A stretch of DNA of 64,000 bases from Batkoa obscura (GCA_030770535.1 JASVEC010000001.1:1674001-1738000); one strand, 5' to 3'. Shown: positions 34,310 through 46,878, counted from the first letter of the stretch. Translations and numbers: made by a program. The notes: a model not told the origin generated them from the sequence alone.

Positions 34310-34407
34310 GAGGGTGTTTTTTTTGGTTTCATCACTTTTTCCATTTTTTAAACGCTATCTAAGTAGAAAAATTGCTAGTAAAATTCTTAAACAAAAAATA
34401 TATCCTT
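34310..34407 (+). mobile_element. MITE family M1, copy 6
   Basis: About 98 bp from GAGGGTGTTTT to TATCCTT with core AAACGCTATCTAAGTAG. Flanks are ACAT and ATAT. More diverged than copy 5, so probably older. Confidence 0.85.
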
Positions 34408-34625
34408 ATATAATAGTCAAAAGTTAGTTATTTTTACTAATAGACCTAACAAAAGTAAAGTGTTTTGAATTGAAAAATAACTTAATAAATTTATCTATAA
34501 TTTAGTGCTAACAAATAAATATTTAGTATATAGGAGTATTGGATCAAAAATTAAAAAATAGTAAGTTCAAGTATAATTTAAGCTTAAATATAATTTTTTT
34601 GTTAAGATTCTATAAATTTATCAAA

Positions 34626-34697
34626 TCTCGGGTAGTATAGTGGTGAGTATCCCCGCCTGTCACGCGGGAGACCGGGGTTCAATTCCCCGCTCGAGAG
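34626..34697 (+). tRNA. tRNA-Asp (GTC)
   Basis: Plus-strand cloverleaf starting TCTCGGGTAGTATAGTGG. The anticodon stem CCCGC/GCGGG encloses CTGTCAC (anticodon GTC). The T arm CGGGG-TTCAATT-CCCCG and acceptor TCTCGGG/CTCGAGA pair with one wobble, and the discriminator is G. Close to the standard eukaryotic Asp tRNA; no intron. Confidence 0.96.
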
Positions 34698-34909
34698 TCA
34701 AAAGGACTTGTTGTTTATTCAATAATTCTTTTTAATAAAGATATATTTTAGTATTGATGTTAATATTATAATCATAGTTAAAAAACGAATCTATAATAAT
34801 TATTGAAGTCAAAGTGCTTATTTTTAAAATTAGATTTTTATTCTATTATATATATTGTTTATGAAAAGTCAAAGTTATTTATTGCAATAATATCGTTTAT
34901 TCTTTATAT

Positions 34910-36670
34910 TTAATTTATTAAAATCATAGCATCTCTGCTTGGTCCAACACCAATCCACTTGACTAAAAATTAAGTTTAACATTTTGAAATATAAAACATG
35001 AATAAGCTATTACCTTTAACGTTTAAAAAGTTTTCAATGAAAAGGACGTATTTCTTGCAGTTTTCTGGTAATGCATCAAAAGATCTGATATTAGAAATAT
35101 CTTCTGACCATCCAGGAAGAGTAACATATTCTACTTGTACTTCAGAAAGGATACTGAGATCGGCTAAATTAAAGTTAGTATTTTATTATACATTCGCTAT
35201 AAGCCAATTACCTGGAAATGATTTCAATTCTTCTCCTTTATAAATATATTTAACTCCTATTTGTATACTTTTAAATGTATCCAAGCAATCTAATTTGGTT
35301 AAGTTGAGGCTATTAAAAGGTTAAATTATATGCTATAGTAATTAAACTATTATTACCTGGTATAACCATTGATCATATTAGAGTATTTTAAAACAACTAA
35401 ATCTAACCAACCGCATCTTCTCTTCCTTCCAGTAGTAACACCATATTCGTGACCAATATCTTGTAATTTTTCACCGATTTCATTTAATTGTTCAGTTGGG
35501 AATGGACCTCCACCAACCCTTGTAGTATAGGCTTTAACTACACCAATTACCTCTCCAATTTTGTTAGGAGCAATGCCAAGTCCAGTACAAACACCTCCAA
35601 TACCAGTTGAACTAGAAGTGACATAAGGGAAAGTACCTAGTAGTTATGAAATAAGCATTAAATATAGATACATGTTAATTAAATTACCAAAATCTAAGTC
35701 TAACATGAGAGCATTAGCTCCTTCTACTAAGACTTTCTTCTTATCGGCAATAGCTTCATTAACAACCAAAACGGTATCCTTTACTTTCCCACGAATTAAT
35801 TCAGCAAACTCCTTATATCTTTGAATTTCTAAATCAACATCATAATCGAATTCACCATAACGAAGTTTACGAGTAGCAACTGCTTTACGGAATCTTTGTT
35901 CAAATTCTTCAAAGTTATTTAACAAATGGTGAACACGCACACCACTTCTACTGGATTTGCTACTATAGGCTGGTCCAATACCTTTACGAGTTGTTCCAAT
36001 ACTATTTGAATTTATAAGTGTTTATTCTTTAATTTTCAATATAGTTTTTTATTACCTTCCTCTACCTAATTCTACTTCTTTAAGACCATCAACAATTTGG
36101 TGTAAATCAAAAACCAAATGGGCTCTATCGGAGATAATTAATCTATCTTCACAGTCCAATCCTAACAACTATTACTATATGTATATAAATATTTCTTTAT
36201 AAAATACCATTATCCTTTAAAGCTTTTAATTCATCGAATAAACTTGGTAAATGAGCTACTACACCATTTCCAATGATTGACAAACAATCTGGATTAATTA
36301 ATCCTATTTTAATGTTTTATTAATTTATTATTCTACGTTATTATTTTTACATATTATACTGCCGTGAGTATATCATGTTGTTATATTAAAATACCTGAAG
36401 GTAATAGATGGAAGGCATATTTTTTGTCACCAACAATAATGGTGTGTCCGGCGTTGTTTCCTCCCTAATAAAACAAAATGAATATCACATCCATTTCCTT
36501 TGTCATTTGATGTATCAGCATGACAGAAATAAAATCCTTACCTGACACCTAGCGCAAACATCTGCCATCTGGGCTAAGATATCGACTAATTTACCTTTAC
36601 CCTCATCACCCCATTGAGAGCCCAATACAACGGTGACTTTGTCATTACTTAAATGATATTGATCACTCAT
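34910..36670 (-). CDS. ADE12: Adenylosuccinate synthetase
   Basis: Nine exons join to 431 aa, the standard length: 36542-36670, 36395-36464, 36208-36303, 36056-36161, 35688-36001, 35357-35636, 35212-35309, 35014-35163, 34910-34962. The enzyme makes adenylosuccinate from IMP, aspartate and GTP, the first step from IMP to AMP, in the cytosol. Signatures: [15 protein letters not shown] with catalytic Asp and Lys at the N terminus; GGNNAGHTI with the catalytic His; [56 protein letters not shown]. The C terminus [15 protein letters not shown] replaces the usual final IKLF-type end but keeps the guanine-binding VGPSR. All key residues are present, so it should be active. A frame on the opposite strand at 34998-35243 is a shadow. 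Confidence 0.97.
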
Positions 36671-37652
36671 TTTCGTTATCTAAATTAACAAAATGAGTCA
36701 TTTTATAAAATCAATTCAATTACCCACCTTTTATTCTATTTTTTCGATCCTTAAAATTCAATTGGTTATTCTATCAAAAGCTAATAGTTACCTCCCATTG
36801 GTTTTCAAATTCGACTAAAGTATTTTATTAGCCATTATGGCTTTTTTAGAATTTTTATTTTGCCTATCTGTTTATAATATTTTACACTTTAATTATAAAG
36901 CAGCCTTAAAATTTATTTTTTTATAGTTTTAAATTATTCTTTATTTTTGACTATCAAATTTCCACTTATTGTGAAGAATATTTTTATGTAGTAGGTTTTA
37001 TTGATCTGAAATATTGGGTGTTGAAAAATCTAGTTATATTCTAAGGAGTAACTCTTACTATCCCTTTGACTAATGTCCCAGGCCTATTATCAGTTTAAGT
37101 TTCAAGTTATTTTTTATAAAATAAAGTCTTATAAACAAATAATGTTAATTACTTTCACATTGTATTATCAACTTTAAGAAGACATATGGTCTTATATTAA
37201 CTTTAAAAACTTGAAGCCACAAAACAAATAGTTGCTTCTAAATATCAAAATATTAAAATGATATGAATTGTTAATAGAAGATACTTAAGTAACATCTAGA
37301 TAAATGATATGTACAGTGTGAGTTTATAAAGACCAATAGTGTCAATGAAGTGTTGACTATTTTTACTCTTCAAGCTTCAAAATTCAAATGGATTAAACAT
37401 CAAACGACTTTTAAATATAACTATTATAAAATAACTTTATACATATTAAAGTATCATACATATTGTAACATATAGTTGTAACAACCCTATTCATCTTAAC
37501 TTAAATTATTTTAAATATACAGGAAGCTAAAAGGGTTATATAATATTCTATTGGATATTATTAACAACAAATTTAAATACTTGTAAAAAGATGAAAATGT
37601 AATAAAAGTTTGGAAAGTGTTAAAAAATTACAAGTATACTTTATTTAATGAA
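36671..37652. other. Intergenic
   Basis: About 1 kb between ADE12 (5' side) and the 3' end of VERR member 4; no feature recognised. Confidence 0.45.
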
Positions 37653-39056
37653 CTAAAGAGATTCTTTAGTAACTACACCATTAACTTCGGTTTCCTTTTC
37701 ACCTTTAGTGACACCATTATCAGTAACGGAATGAAGTTTGTGTCCTTTACTAGTAGTTTCTCCATTGACTGTATTCTTTTCACTGCTACTTTCGTTGCGT
37801 TCAGCTTTGCTAGTGGTTTTTCCATTTTCAGTGCTGCTGCTGTCGCTGCTGTTGTTTGCGCTAGAGCTGGAGCTAGAAGAGCTGGTTGAGTTGTTAGTGG
37901 AGTTATTGGTAGAGTTACCACCGGTGTTCTTAGTGGAAGAATTATCGGAAGAATTTTTACTAGTTGAGTTATTGGAGCTTTCACTAGTATTCTTAGAGGA
38001 TGAGTCGCTTGAAGAATTATTGGAAGAATTATTGGAAGAATTGTTAGAAGAGTTGTTAGAAGAATTGTTAGAAGAGTTGTTAGAAGAATTATTGGAAGAG
38101 TTGTTGGAGGAAGAGTCTTTGGAGGTGCTGTTAGAAGAGTTATTGGAGGTACTGTTGTTAGTACCGCTGTTAGTGTTACTATTGTTTGAGGTATTACTAG
38201 TAGTACCACTATTGTTTGAAGTATTGGTACCACTATTGTTTGAGGTATTGCTAGTAGTACCACTATTGTTTGAGGTATTGGTATTGGTACCACTATTGTT
38301 TGAGGTATTGGTATTGCTAGTAGTACCACTATTGTTTGAGGTATTGGTATTGGTACCACTATTGTTTGAGGTATTGTTATTGGTATTGGTACCACTATTG
38401 TTTGAGGTATTGTTATTGGTACTATTGTTTGAAGTGTTGTTAGTATTACTGTTGTTAGTGTTACTGTTGTTAGTGTTACTGTTGTTAGAAGTATTGTTAT
38501 TAGTGCTGTTGTTAACGTTATTATTGTTTGAGGTATTTGAGTTGTTAACGTTGTTAGTGTTACTATTGTTAACATTGTTGCTATTATTAACAGTGTTGCT
38601 ATTGTTATTGGTAAGAGTGTTGCTGTTATTAACAGTGTTGCTGTTATTATTAGTAAGGTTATTACTATTGTTAATAGTGTTACTGTTGTTGTTGCTAACG
38701 TTGTTGTTATTGTTCATAATGTTACTGTTGTTGTTAGTCATTTGGTTGTTGTTGTTAGCAGTGTTGTTGTTGTTATTGGTGGCATTATTACTGTTATTGG
38801 TAGTATTGTTACTGTTATTAGTAGTCTTGTTATCATTATTGGTGGTATTACTAGTATTATTATTAGTTTTACTATCATTGTGACTATCATTATGAGAATC
38901 GCTTTTGGGAGTTCCAGTAGGTTTCTTATACCCACCAAGAACATTCTTTAAAACATTGAATTCATTAAGTAAACCAAAAGTACGACGTTCTACTGGCATA
39001 GCTTCAATGGCGGTCATAGTGACAATAAAGGTGGTTAAAATGTTGGCTAATTTCAT
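37653..39056 (-). CDS. Secreted Asn/Ser-rich protein, VERR family member 4
   Basis: 467 aa, no intron. The signal peptide and conserved segment (MKLANILTTFIVTMTAIEA, VERR, FGLLNEFNVLKNVLGG, YKKPTGTPK) equal those of member 1. The middle is Asn-rich with several block types: NNTTNNSN, NNS-GTNTNTS units, then (SSNN)n. The last 60 residues are a unique charged domain (NTVNGETTSKGHKLHSVTDN...GEKETEVNGVVTKESL) nearly identical in member 5. That identity contrasts with the divergent repeats between, so both ends are constrained or were exchanged. Very many N-glycosylation sequons. The gene and its 5' region form an inverted duplication with the 49.2-50.7 kb locus. Function unknown; secretion inferred. 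Confidence 0.88.
   Translation of the reverse strand: MKLANILTTFIVTMTAIEAMPVERRTFGLLNEFNVLKNVLGGYKKPTGTPKSDSHNDSHNDSKTNNNTSNTTNNDNKTTNNSNNTTNNSNNATNNNNNTANNNNQMTNNNSNIMNNNNNVSNNNSNTINNSNNLTNNNSNTVNNSNTLTNNNSNTVNNSNNVNNSNTNNVNNSNTSNNNNVNNSTNNNTSNNSNTNNSNTNNSNTNNTSNNSTNNNTSNNSGTNTNNNTSNNSGTNTNTSNNSGTTSNTNTSNNSGTNTNTSNNSGTTSNTSNNSGTNTSNNSGTTSNTSNNSNTNSGTNNSTSNNSSNSTSKDSSSNNSSNNSSNNSSNNSSNNSSNNSSNNSSNNSSSDSSSKNTSESSNNSTSKNSSDNSSTKNTGGNSTNNSTNNSTSSSSSSSSANNSSDSSSTENGKTTSKAERNESSSEKNTVNGETTSKGHKLHSVTDNGVTKGEKETEVNGVVTKESL
38190..38430. repeat. Coding tandem repeat in VERR member 4
   Basis: About ten irregular copies of a 24-36 bp unit (minus strand, encoding NTSNNSGT and variants), marked on the plus strand by repeated ACCACTATTGTTTGAGGTAT. 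Confidence 0.8.
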
Positions 39057-39171
39057 ATTGACTAAAGATAAAGATTTAAAGATTTAGATGATTTGATTGA
39101 GTTGATTGCAAAGGATCGCAGATTCTTTCTAATTGATATATGTTCACTTGTAAGTGTAGCTCTAAGTATAA

Positions 39172-39240
39172 CTCGCCTGGAGAAGATTTAGAAAATGATT
39201 TGTTTTTAATAATTTTGGATAGTATTTTAGCCTATTTATA
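39172..39240 (-). promoter_or_regulatory. Family promoter: TATA and box 1
   Basis: On the minus strand TATAAATAGG ends the block at 39240-39231, and box 1 TCTCCAGGCGAG is at 39183-39172, 57 nt further. Box 2 ATCTGCGATC lies near 39115-39124. The 5' region matches that of member 5 for at least 200 bp. Confidence 0.65.
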
Positions 39241-39783
39241 CTATTTCATCTATACTTTTACTTTGATTCATGCTAATCTTTCAATATTCTTCATTAAATA
39301 TATTGTGCAACGCTAATATTTAATTAATAGTTCATCCACTTATTAATCTTTTAAAGTACCCATCTAATTTACTATACAATCCAAAAACATTATGTTTATT
39401 TATGCGGATCCTATACCATTAAATCAATTTCATATACCATCACAGAACTAAATCTATTTTTACTAATTAAAAGATTTATTTATAAATTTAAATCAAATAC
39501 TTTATGTATTTAATAATGTATTTCAACATGCCGATAAATGGAGTCAGGGAATTAATAAAAACTAGTTTGTAATATCCGAATCCTTTCATTTAACTCAAAT
39601 TAGTTTTAAGTATCAAATCCTTGATTTGTCTGTAATCATAATAATTTAGCAAAAAACTAATTTTAATCATTCTTTTAGAGGAGCAGTATTCTTTTAAAAT
39701 TTTTGTATTTGAGTTAGTTTAAAAGCTCGGTTCAATTTTATCCAATTTAAATTTTTAGCAAAATTGCGAATTAAGCACAAAAT

Positions 39784-39880
39784 GGGGGTGTTTTTTTTGG
39801 TTTCATCACTTTTTCCATTTTTTAAGCGCTATTTGAGCGGAAAAATTGTTAGTAAAACTCTTACAAAAAAATACATCCCC
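39784..39880 (+). mobile_element. MITE family M1, copy 7
   Basis: 97 bp, GGGGGTGTTTT to ACATCCCC, with core AAGCGCTATTTGAGCGG intact. AAAT flanks both ends. It is one of the least diverged copies and a good consensus representative. Confidence 0.92.
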
Positions 39881-40423
39881 AAATGCTATTAAATTAGCTA
39901 CTTTTTGCTTAATTTTAAAATAACTCATTAGAACGTTTTTTTATCAACTATTTAAAATTCTACGCTATATAGAAAATGGACAAAAAAAGTGAAATGTAAA
40001 GTTTAATCCTTAATTTTAACCGAGCTTCTAAAGTTACTTATTTAAAAATAAAAGTCTTTTTGTAAAATAATATCAATTTATAAAAAATAATAACACTTCT
40101 TTTAAATGGAAAAAAATAACTTTTATATAAAAAGATCATTTTTATTTTATAGTTAGTAGTAAAAAGTTTTCGATTAGATCTAAAAAAAGATATTAAATGT
40201 TTTATAGTAGTAAAATAAAATATTAAAAGTCAATGGATTAAATAATAATGTCAAAAAAAGGCAAGGAAATAAAAATTTTAATTAGTATAAACTATTGTAA
40301 CTTGAAAAAACATAACAATAATAATTTTTAAATAGTATTAAAATAACAACAAACTTTATTTAAAAAATATAATATTGTTAAAGCATTAAGATAAAATTTA
40401 TTTAGGATAAAGCAATAATGTAT

Positions 40424-40520
40424 GGGGGTGTTTTTTTTGGTTTCATTACTTTTTCCATTTTTTAAGTGCTATTTGGGTGGAAAGATTGTTAGTAACTCTT
40501 AAACAAAATAATACATCACC
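40424..40520 (+). mobile_element. MITE family M1, copy 8
   Basis: 97 bp, GGGGGTGTTTT to ACATCACC, core AAGTGCTATTTGGGTGG. Flanks GTAT and ATAT. Confidence 0.88.
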
Positions 40521-40708
40521 ATATTATAAAATTTAAAACTAAAATATATAAGTCAAGTGTATATTTTTTTAAATAAGTTATTAATAAATAAACAATTATT
40601 ATATATATATATTTATTCATTTATTTAACAAAAAGTTTCTAAAAAAATAAAAATCATTTAAATGTTCTTTTATATTATTAAAAAATAACATATAAATGAT
40701 ATTGCTTT

Positions 40709-41169
40709 TGTGAAGTTGATACTTAGTGGTCGAAGTTAAAAGCTACTCTTGCTTAATTAACTTGCCTTGAGTCGAACGGTCTTAGTTTATGTAACTAAGA
40801 TAGACTTAACTTAATAGAAATAGTACGTAATAAGCTACGAATTATGTAAACAAATACAATGGGAGATACTACCGTAAAATCTATATAAGATGTTGTCAGA
40901 AAGACTTAGTGACTTTATTAACGATACGCTATCAGGGAGTAATCCAATTAAAAAAGCCTCGAGTTATCATATTGAAGAATCTCTTTTATACTCCAATAAA
41001 TATGGATATTAAAAGGAGATAATATTGTTTGCAATATGAAGTTAGAAATTCTCACAGCAAATCAAAACAAGGGACTCTGGTTTGATTGTGTTTGAACTTG
41101 AGAACACAGCAACTTAAGTGATTGTTGTGTTATAATCAATCCGAGAGCTAAATAAACCAATATTTCACA
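40709..41169. mobile_element. Solo LTR (LTR retrotransposon fossil), copy 1
   Basis: About 461 bp beginning TGTGAAG and ending TTTCACA (TG...CA ends). CTTT lies on both sides as a possible target duplication. It is homologous over most of its length to 51828-52188. No internal coding region accompanies it, so it is a remnant left by LTR-LTR recombination. The two copies are clearly diverged, so it is not recent. Ty1/copia or Ty3 origin cannot be decided. Confidence 0.7.
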
Positions 41170-41294
41170 CTTTTTAAGTTTATTAAATTAGATATTTATA
41201 TTTTAGTTTAAGTAAAAAATTGATTTTTTATAATTTAAGCATTTATTTTTTAAATAATTAAATTTAGCTTTTTAGTTTATATATTTTAATATAT

Positions 41295-41393
41295 GGGGAT
41301 GTATTTTTTTGTTTAAGAGTTTTACTAACAATCATTCTACTCAAATAGCGCTTAAAAAATGGAAAAAGTAATGAAATTAAAAAAAACACTCCC
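41295..41393 (-). mobile_element. MITE family M1, copy 9
   Basis: 99 bp from GGGGATGTATT to ACACTCCC, reverse orientation. ATAT on the left and ATTA on the right. Confidence 0.88.
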
Positions 41394-42288
41394 ATTATTT
41401 AAACTTTTTTTATAAAATGTAAAAATTATTTAACTAAAATATTAAAAAAATTAGCTAATAGCTTTATATAATTAATTCAGCTAAAAGAAGGTAATATTTG
41501 TAAATAATTACCTACTTTTTTATATATTATACTAATTTTTACATTAATTTGTAATTATAATACTTTTTTAATTAAATAAAATAATGTATATGAAAATATG
41601 AACTATTATGAGCATGTAAACTATTTTCCCAATTACTAACGTTTTTTTATAGCTATTAGTAATTAAGCAGATAGTTTGGATGCTTAGAGTAGTTCATGGC
41701 TTAAAATTTATATTATAAAATTATCTAATATTATTAACTATTTTGTCCATTTTTTATCCAGCATAATTTTAAAAATTTCAGTAGTAAACTATTGCAATAG
41801 AAAAAACATTTTTTTACCTTTTTTATCCCTTAATTATACATCTATGCTTTTTTTAATATTAGGAAGTTTTAAATCAAATTGAGATAAATAAAAGGAGATA
41901 TCAATAGTCTTTGATCAAGTAAACTTGTGTAAGAATTTGTTTATTGCTAAGGGATGATAGAGCAGATTGAGTTTAACAAAAGTTATTTTAAAAACAATCG
42001 ATATTCAAATTAATATGGAACTTTAAAATCATTAGTTCCTATTACATTTGTATGAAAAACCAACAGCTTATTGAATGTTTTTTAAGGTAATTTAAGAATG
42101 TTTCTAAATAGCAATAATAGAAAAATTACTATCGATTTTTATTCCAAATTAAGTAAAATCTATAGCAAATTTTTTAAAGAAGATTGAAATTCAAGAACAT
42201 TTCAAAATTATTGGCGATGCTTATGAGTTGAAAATTTATATAACTTTTGATTTAAATTTACCAATCATTAAAAAAATATTAGTATTCA

Positions 42289-43097
42289 ATGTATAACACT
42301 TTACGAATAATAGCTATAGTAATTTCTTGTCTAGTATCATTAGTACTTATAATTCAATGCTTTGTTCGTTCATACAATCGAAAACGTCACATTGAACCGG
42401 ATATGGATCCTAATGAATTAAGTCCACCAGTGATATTAAGTCAAGTAATGATCCTTCCCTCTAGAGACTCTTTACAAGAATTAGAATGTCGATTTCATAT
42501 AACCGAAGATAAAGTCGATCAAATTTTATCTCATGATTTGAATAATTTATATTTTAATATAGCTACTTTTATTCAAGCTAATAGAAGAATTGATAACTTA
42601 TTAAGACCAGCTTATTTTGAAATTGAATTATTAAAATTTAATACTGAAGGGTTCAAATTGGAAATTGGTTTAGCAACTGAAAGTCACCAAAATTTAAATG
42701 GTATGTTTAGTATTTTATTGTTTTTTTTTAGCTAGTCATTTACTTTGTCTTTTTAGCCCCTAATATTTTTATAAATTATTCCCATAGTAGTATCACACTG
42801 AATAACCAGCCTCATTCTCCCCTCTCAATAACTCCTGCCCAAGGTGATACAATAGGAGTCCTCTTTTCCCCTTTCCCAACAACTGAAGTTAGTTTTACAT
42901 TAAATGGTGCTATCATTTCTACCCAACAGTTTCAATTTAATCAACAAAGTTTATATCCAACAATCATAGCAAGTAGCGAAACATTTGTTCATTTTAATTT
43001 TGGTGAAGAGATCTTTAAAAATTCAATGGCTAATTTCAATAACTTTGCAATTACTTCACCAACGGTTATTGTGGAACCACCACCAGCTTATGTTTAA
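42289..43097 (+). CDS. Membrane-anchored SPRY protein with PPxY tail (Ssh4/Ear1-type Rsp5 adaptor)
   Basis: Two exons (42289-42700 and 42757-43097) join to 250 aa. Residues about 5-27 are a single N-terminal membrane helix (LRIIAIVISCLVSLVLIIQC) followed by basic residues. A SPRY-like beta-sandwich follows, with typical motifs AYFEIELL, FKLEIGLAT, GDTIGVLFS, VSFTLNGAI and LYPTIIAS. The C-terminal residues are EPPPAYV, containing PPAY, the motif bound by WW domains of Nedd4/Rsp5 ligases. This order matches yeast Ssh4 and Ear1, endosomal/vacuolar adaptors that bring Rsp5 to membrane cargo for sorting into multivesicular bodies. It is shorter than the yeast proteins. Exon joining is supported by continuity of the SPRY fold. 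The adaptor role is inferred from the architecture. Confidence 0.82.
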
Positions 43098-43579
43098 TAC
43101 CGAGGACAGCTTTGAAAGTTTAAGCAGATAATGAATTTAAGGGTTTTTGGTGAGGATTAATTAATATATACTTGAAGATATTATAGTGACAATTTTAAAA
43201 AAGAAGAAAATGTTTTATGTTAAATTAATATTCATTGTTTTTATCTTTTTATATAAGCCCATTTTATTTAATAACTTTTATATTAACATTCAACCCATAA
43301 TTAATTCTATTAGTATAAAAAATAGAATAATAAATTGATAATTAAATGTTTCTCTTTATATTAACTTAATATCAGAAATATTAATACAACAAAATTGAAT
43401 GTCTTTAATTGAAAATATCAAAAATAATGTTAAAAAATATTCATTATGGATAAAATTGAATAGATGGAGGGAAAAGGGAAATAAACAGAGATAAATCAAT
43501 CGAACAAAGAAGAGAAGAAAAAATAATATATTTTTTACCATAATTTAAGATTTTAAAGATATCAATATGAAAACTTTAA
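43098..43579. other. Intergenic between convergent genes
   Basis: About 480 bp between two convergent 3' ends. Nothing else recognised. Confidence 0.45.
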
Positions 43580-45710
43580 TTACCTTCTTCTATATGAAGA
43601 ATTTGATGAAAGTACAATTGCTTTCTTTCCTTTTTTCTTCTTACTTTTTTCAATAATTAAATCTAAATCCCATCCGTCTCCAAAATCATTCACTTCTTTA
43701 TTATTGTTAACCCAAATAGGAATATTTTCATTATTATTCTTCTTTGATTCACTAATTTTAGGAAAATGAAAGTTATCGTTAATATGTTCTGGTTTAATAA
43801 AATTATTTGGATTAATAATTATACTATCATTTAATTCATGACCTATTTTTAAACTATCATATAAAGATATTTCTTCTTTGTTTTCCATTTTTTCTTTCTT
43901 TTTATTTTTAATATATTTTAATCGTTGTGTTAAAGCACCTATAATTAAATGTTATAATTATGATTAGTATTATTAAAATTAAATTTTACCTTCATATCTT
44001 TTTAATACATCTTTGTTAATAATATTATCAAGCTTAACATCAACTAAAGTAATAATACAAGTATCTGGTAAAAATTGTAATTCTTTGTATCTTTTTTTAA
44101 CGGAGGAATTAATACTAATTTCTTCAAAATAAATCATTTTTAAATTTAATTTGGGTGGTAATTGATTATTATATTCTTCTTTCAATATTTTATTATATAA
44201 TGGATATAAATATATGAATTGTCCATTATTTAATTGATAAATTGTAGTATTATGTTGTTGTTTTGAATTAATAGTTAATGTTTCTAATTCATTACTAATA
44301 CTATTTATCTCAATATTCGTTTCATTGATTTCTTTTGTTTCTTCCATATCTTCCCTTCCTTCTTTAACTTCCTCCTTTTCTTCTTTTGCTTCCTTTCCAA
44401 CTTCGTTAAACCAATAATGATACAATTCTTCCAACCCTTTATTAACATTTAATTTTTTCATTTTATGTTCAATTTTATTAATAGCTAGTTGAATAAAATA
44501 AATCTCTTTTTCTTCTTTAGTAATACATCGAATTTCATTTTCTAATTCTTTTAGTTCTTTAATGTCCTTATTAAATTTATTTATTAACCCTTCTTCTGAA
44601 GCTAATAAAAATTTATACTCATTAAATCCCAAGTTAATAAAATCCATTGGTATAAAATATTTGGCATCAAATGGCAACTTAATTGCAAAATTTAACCATT
44701 CTGTACTCTCATTTGCCGGTACAAACAAATTCATATCCCCTACTTTTCTCATTAATTTAAACTCAACTTCCTCTTTTTCATTTAATTTCAATCCTAAATT
44801 ATCAATAATATGAATTGGCTTTAATGCTTTCTCATAAATTGATTCATAACAAATTGGACATTTTTTCCATTGTTTATCATTTTCAATAGCTAAATAATGT
44901 AACAAACATGAATAACAATAAATATGTCCACAACTCGTCATTCGTCCTCCCATAGGTTCATTTAAACAGATGGCACATGTAATTTCTTCTCTTGCATTAA
45001 CGATCTATTTTATTATTTATTTATTATATTATTGTATTATTATGATACTTACTACTTGTTCAACATGACTCCATTCAACACATGCATCTAATATAAAATA
45101 GTTAAATTTGAACTACTAAAATTATTAGCAATCAATTTTACCTGGATCCGCTAAAATAACAGTATAATCTTGATTGGGGTTTAATACAAATCTAAAACTA
45201 AAAAAGAAGTATTTAATAAATAACCTAATCTCCATAAAAATAATAAATCCTTACTTAGCATTAATAAACTTCACCTTATTAAACATCAAATTGCCCATAT
45301 TTTTATGATATCTTCTATTATTTGAATGACCCATAATATGATCACTAAAGTGTCTTTCTGGTAGTGTGAAATTTAATAAATTATTCACTTTAATTTTGCC
45401 CTTTTTAGAGTAGATGAGCTATTAATTATTAGTCAGTTACTACCATTTAAATCAATAAATCACTTACTTCATCATCCAACAAAAGAGATTTATCTATACT
45501 CATCGCCTTTTTATTTTCTTTCAAGCTACTTTTGTGTTCTTTTTTTATGCTGGTATTGTTATTGATATTTGTAATGATTTCTATATAAGAAGTTAATAAG
45601 TAATTACTTCAACTAAAATTCAACTTTATATTACCTTTGTTTAGATGTTTCATATTCTTTTTTTCATTAATGTTCATATTATAACTTTTTGTTAACTTAT
45701 TGCTACTCAT
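43580..45710 (-). CDS. RNF10/Mag2-type RING finger protein
   Basis: Seven exons join to 605 aa: 45635-45710, 45468-45580, 45255-45418, 45142-45197, 45053-45087, 43990-45004, 43580-43938. The N-terminal half has the family segments LLNFTLPERH, FNKVKFINANFRFVLNPNQDY and DPDACVEWSHVEQV. A C3HC4 RING follows: C158-x2-C161, C172-G-H174, C177-x2-C180, C196-x2-C199, containing RMTSCGHIYCYSCLLHYL and WKKCPICY. The C-terminal region is charged, with Lys-rich runs and WDLDLIIEKSKKKKGKK. Human RNF10 and yeast Mag2 are E3 ligases that ubiquitinate 40S ribosomal proteins in ribosome quality control. That function is inferred by homology. Promoter side faces the 46-49 kb repeat region. Confidence 0.9.
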
Positions 45711-46878
45711 TCTCTTTAGTTATGTTGATTGAATCTCTCTCTTTTTTTTTATAAATGAAATTTGGCGGAAATTGATATTTTATAAAAAATATTAAACTTA
45801 TGTTTTTCCTTTAAACTTATTAAAACTCAAGCTACCTTCCTATACTATCAACTAAACTGTCTTCTTACACTATTAACGTAGGAATAAAGCCGATAAAATC
45901 AATAAATCCTAATTGAAATTTGAAAACTCTCCAATTGGGGAAGGATAACTCAATAACTTAAACTTTTAAACCAATTGCAACGAAATCGAATGGATGTTAT
46001 TTAATGTATAGTACGTTTTTGTTTAATTTACTAAAACTAGATTGTAATAAAAAAGTTGAATCTTTATAAACTAGAGTTAATAATTTCAAATCCCAATAGA
46101 CCTTCTAACATGCGCAGTGTTGAACTTTAGATCCCTTTTAATTGGCTCTATTAATTTTAGAAATCATGGTTTAAAGGGGTAAGATGATAGGGTGAAAATT
46201 AACTTATCGCTTTTTAAAATCGGAAGAAAACAAAGTTTTGTATTTTTCCGCCAAGGAAAAAACGTCAACAAAAATCGCCATAATTTATTTGATTTTGTTT
46301 TCCTTTTCATTATAAAAACAATAAATCTCTTATTTATAGCAGTGACTTTATTTATGAACCTTTATCTTTTATAAATACTAATCTTTTATTTAATAATTTA
46401 TTGGTGTTGTGATTTTATATCCCCTACCAAATTGGATTTGCCCAAGAAAGAAAGGCACTTTGGGATGACCGGATATTTCGATATTGAATTTGAAAATAAA
46501 GTAACGTTGAACTTGTAAATCGTATAAAGATACGAGCCATATGCCCAGTTACTAGTGGTTTTTTCATAAGTGATAGTAATTAGGGAAATAGTTCATATCC
46601 TTCATACTGGCTCATAAGTTCCAATCTACACTATATTTTCAAAAAATAAAATGATTAAAATAAATCAACTTTGGATAATAAGTTTTGGATTCAATAATAA
46701 ATGAGTTCAATTAAAAAATAGTTTATCTAAACGTTTGTTTTTTTAGAATCTTTATATAGATGTGTTCTTTTGATAAAAATTTTACTATCAACAGTTTTAA
46801 TTTTGTTGATTTAAAAAATAAACAAATCATTTTTATGTATGAAAAGTATACATATTTATTTTGTTATTTAATTAATAT

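Larger units (their letters stand above)
39241..42288. other. Repeat-rich intergenic region
   Basis: About 3 kb with no gene. It contains three M1 MITEs and one solo LTR (listed separately); the rest is AT-rich and unassigned. Confidence 0.5.

Noticed and set aside
34998-35243. 81-codon plus-strand frame
   Set aside because: Lies antisense to exons 7-8 of adenylosuccinate synthetase, which is certain.
43356-43541. 61-codon hydrophobic frame downstream of the RNF10-like gene
   Set aside because: Lies in the 3' flank between convergent genes and has no recognisable motif.
46192-46374. Short frames at 46192-46374 and 47408-47596
   Set aside because: Composition and length are as expected by chance; no signal peptide, family motif or splice partner.
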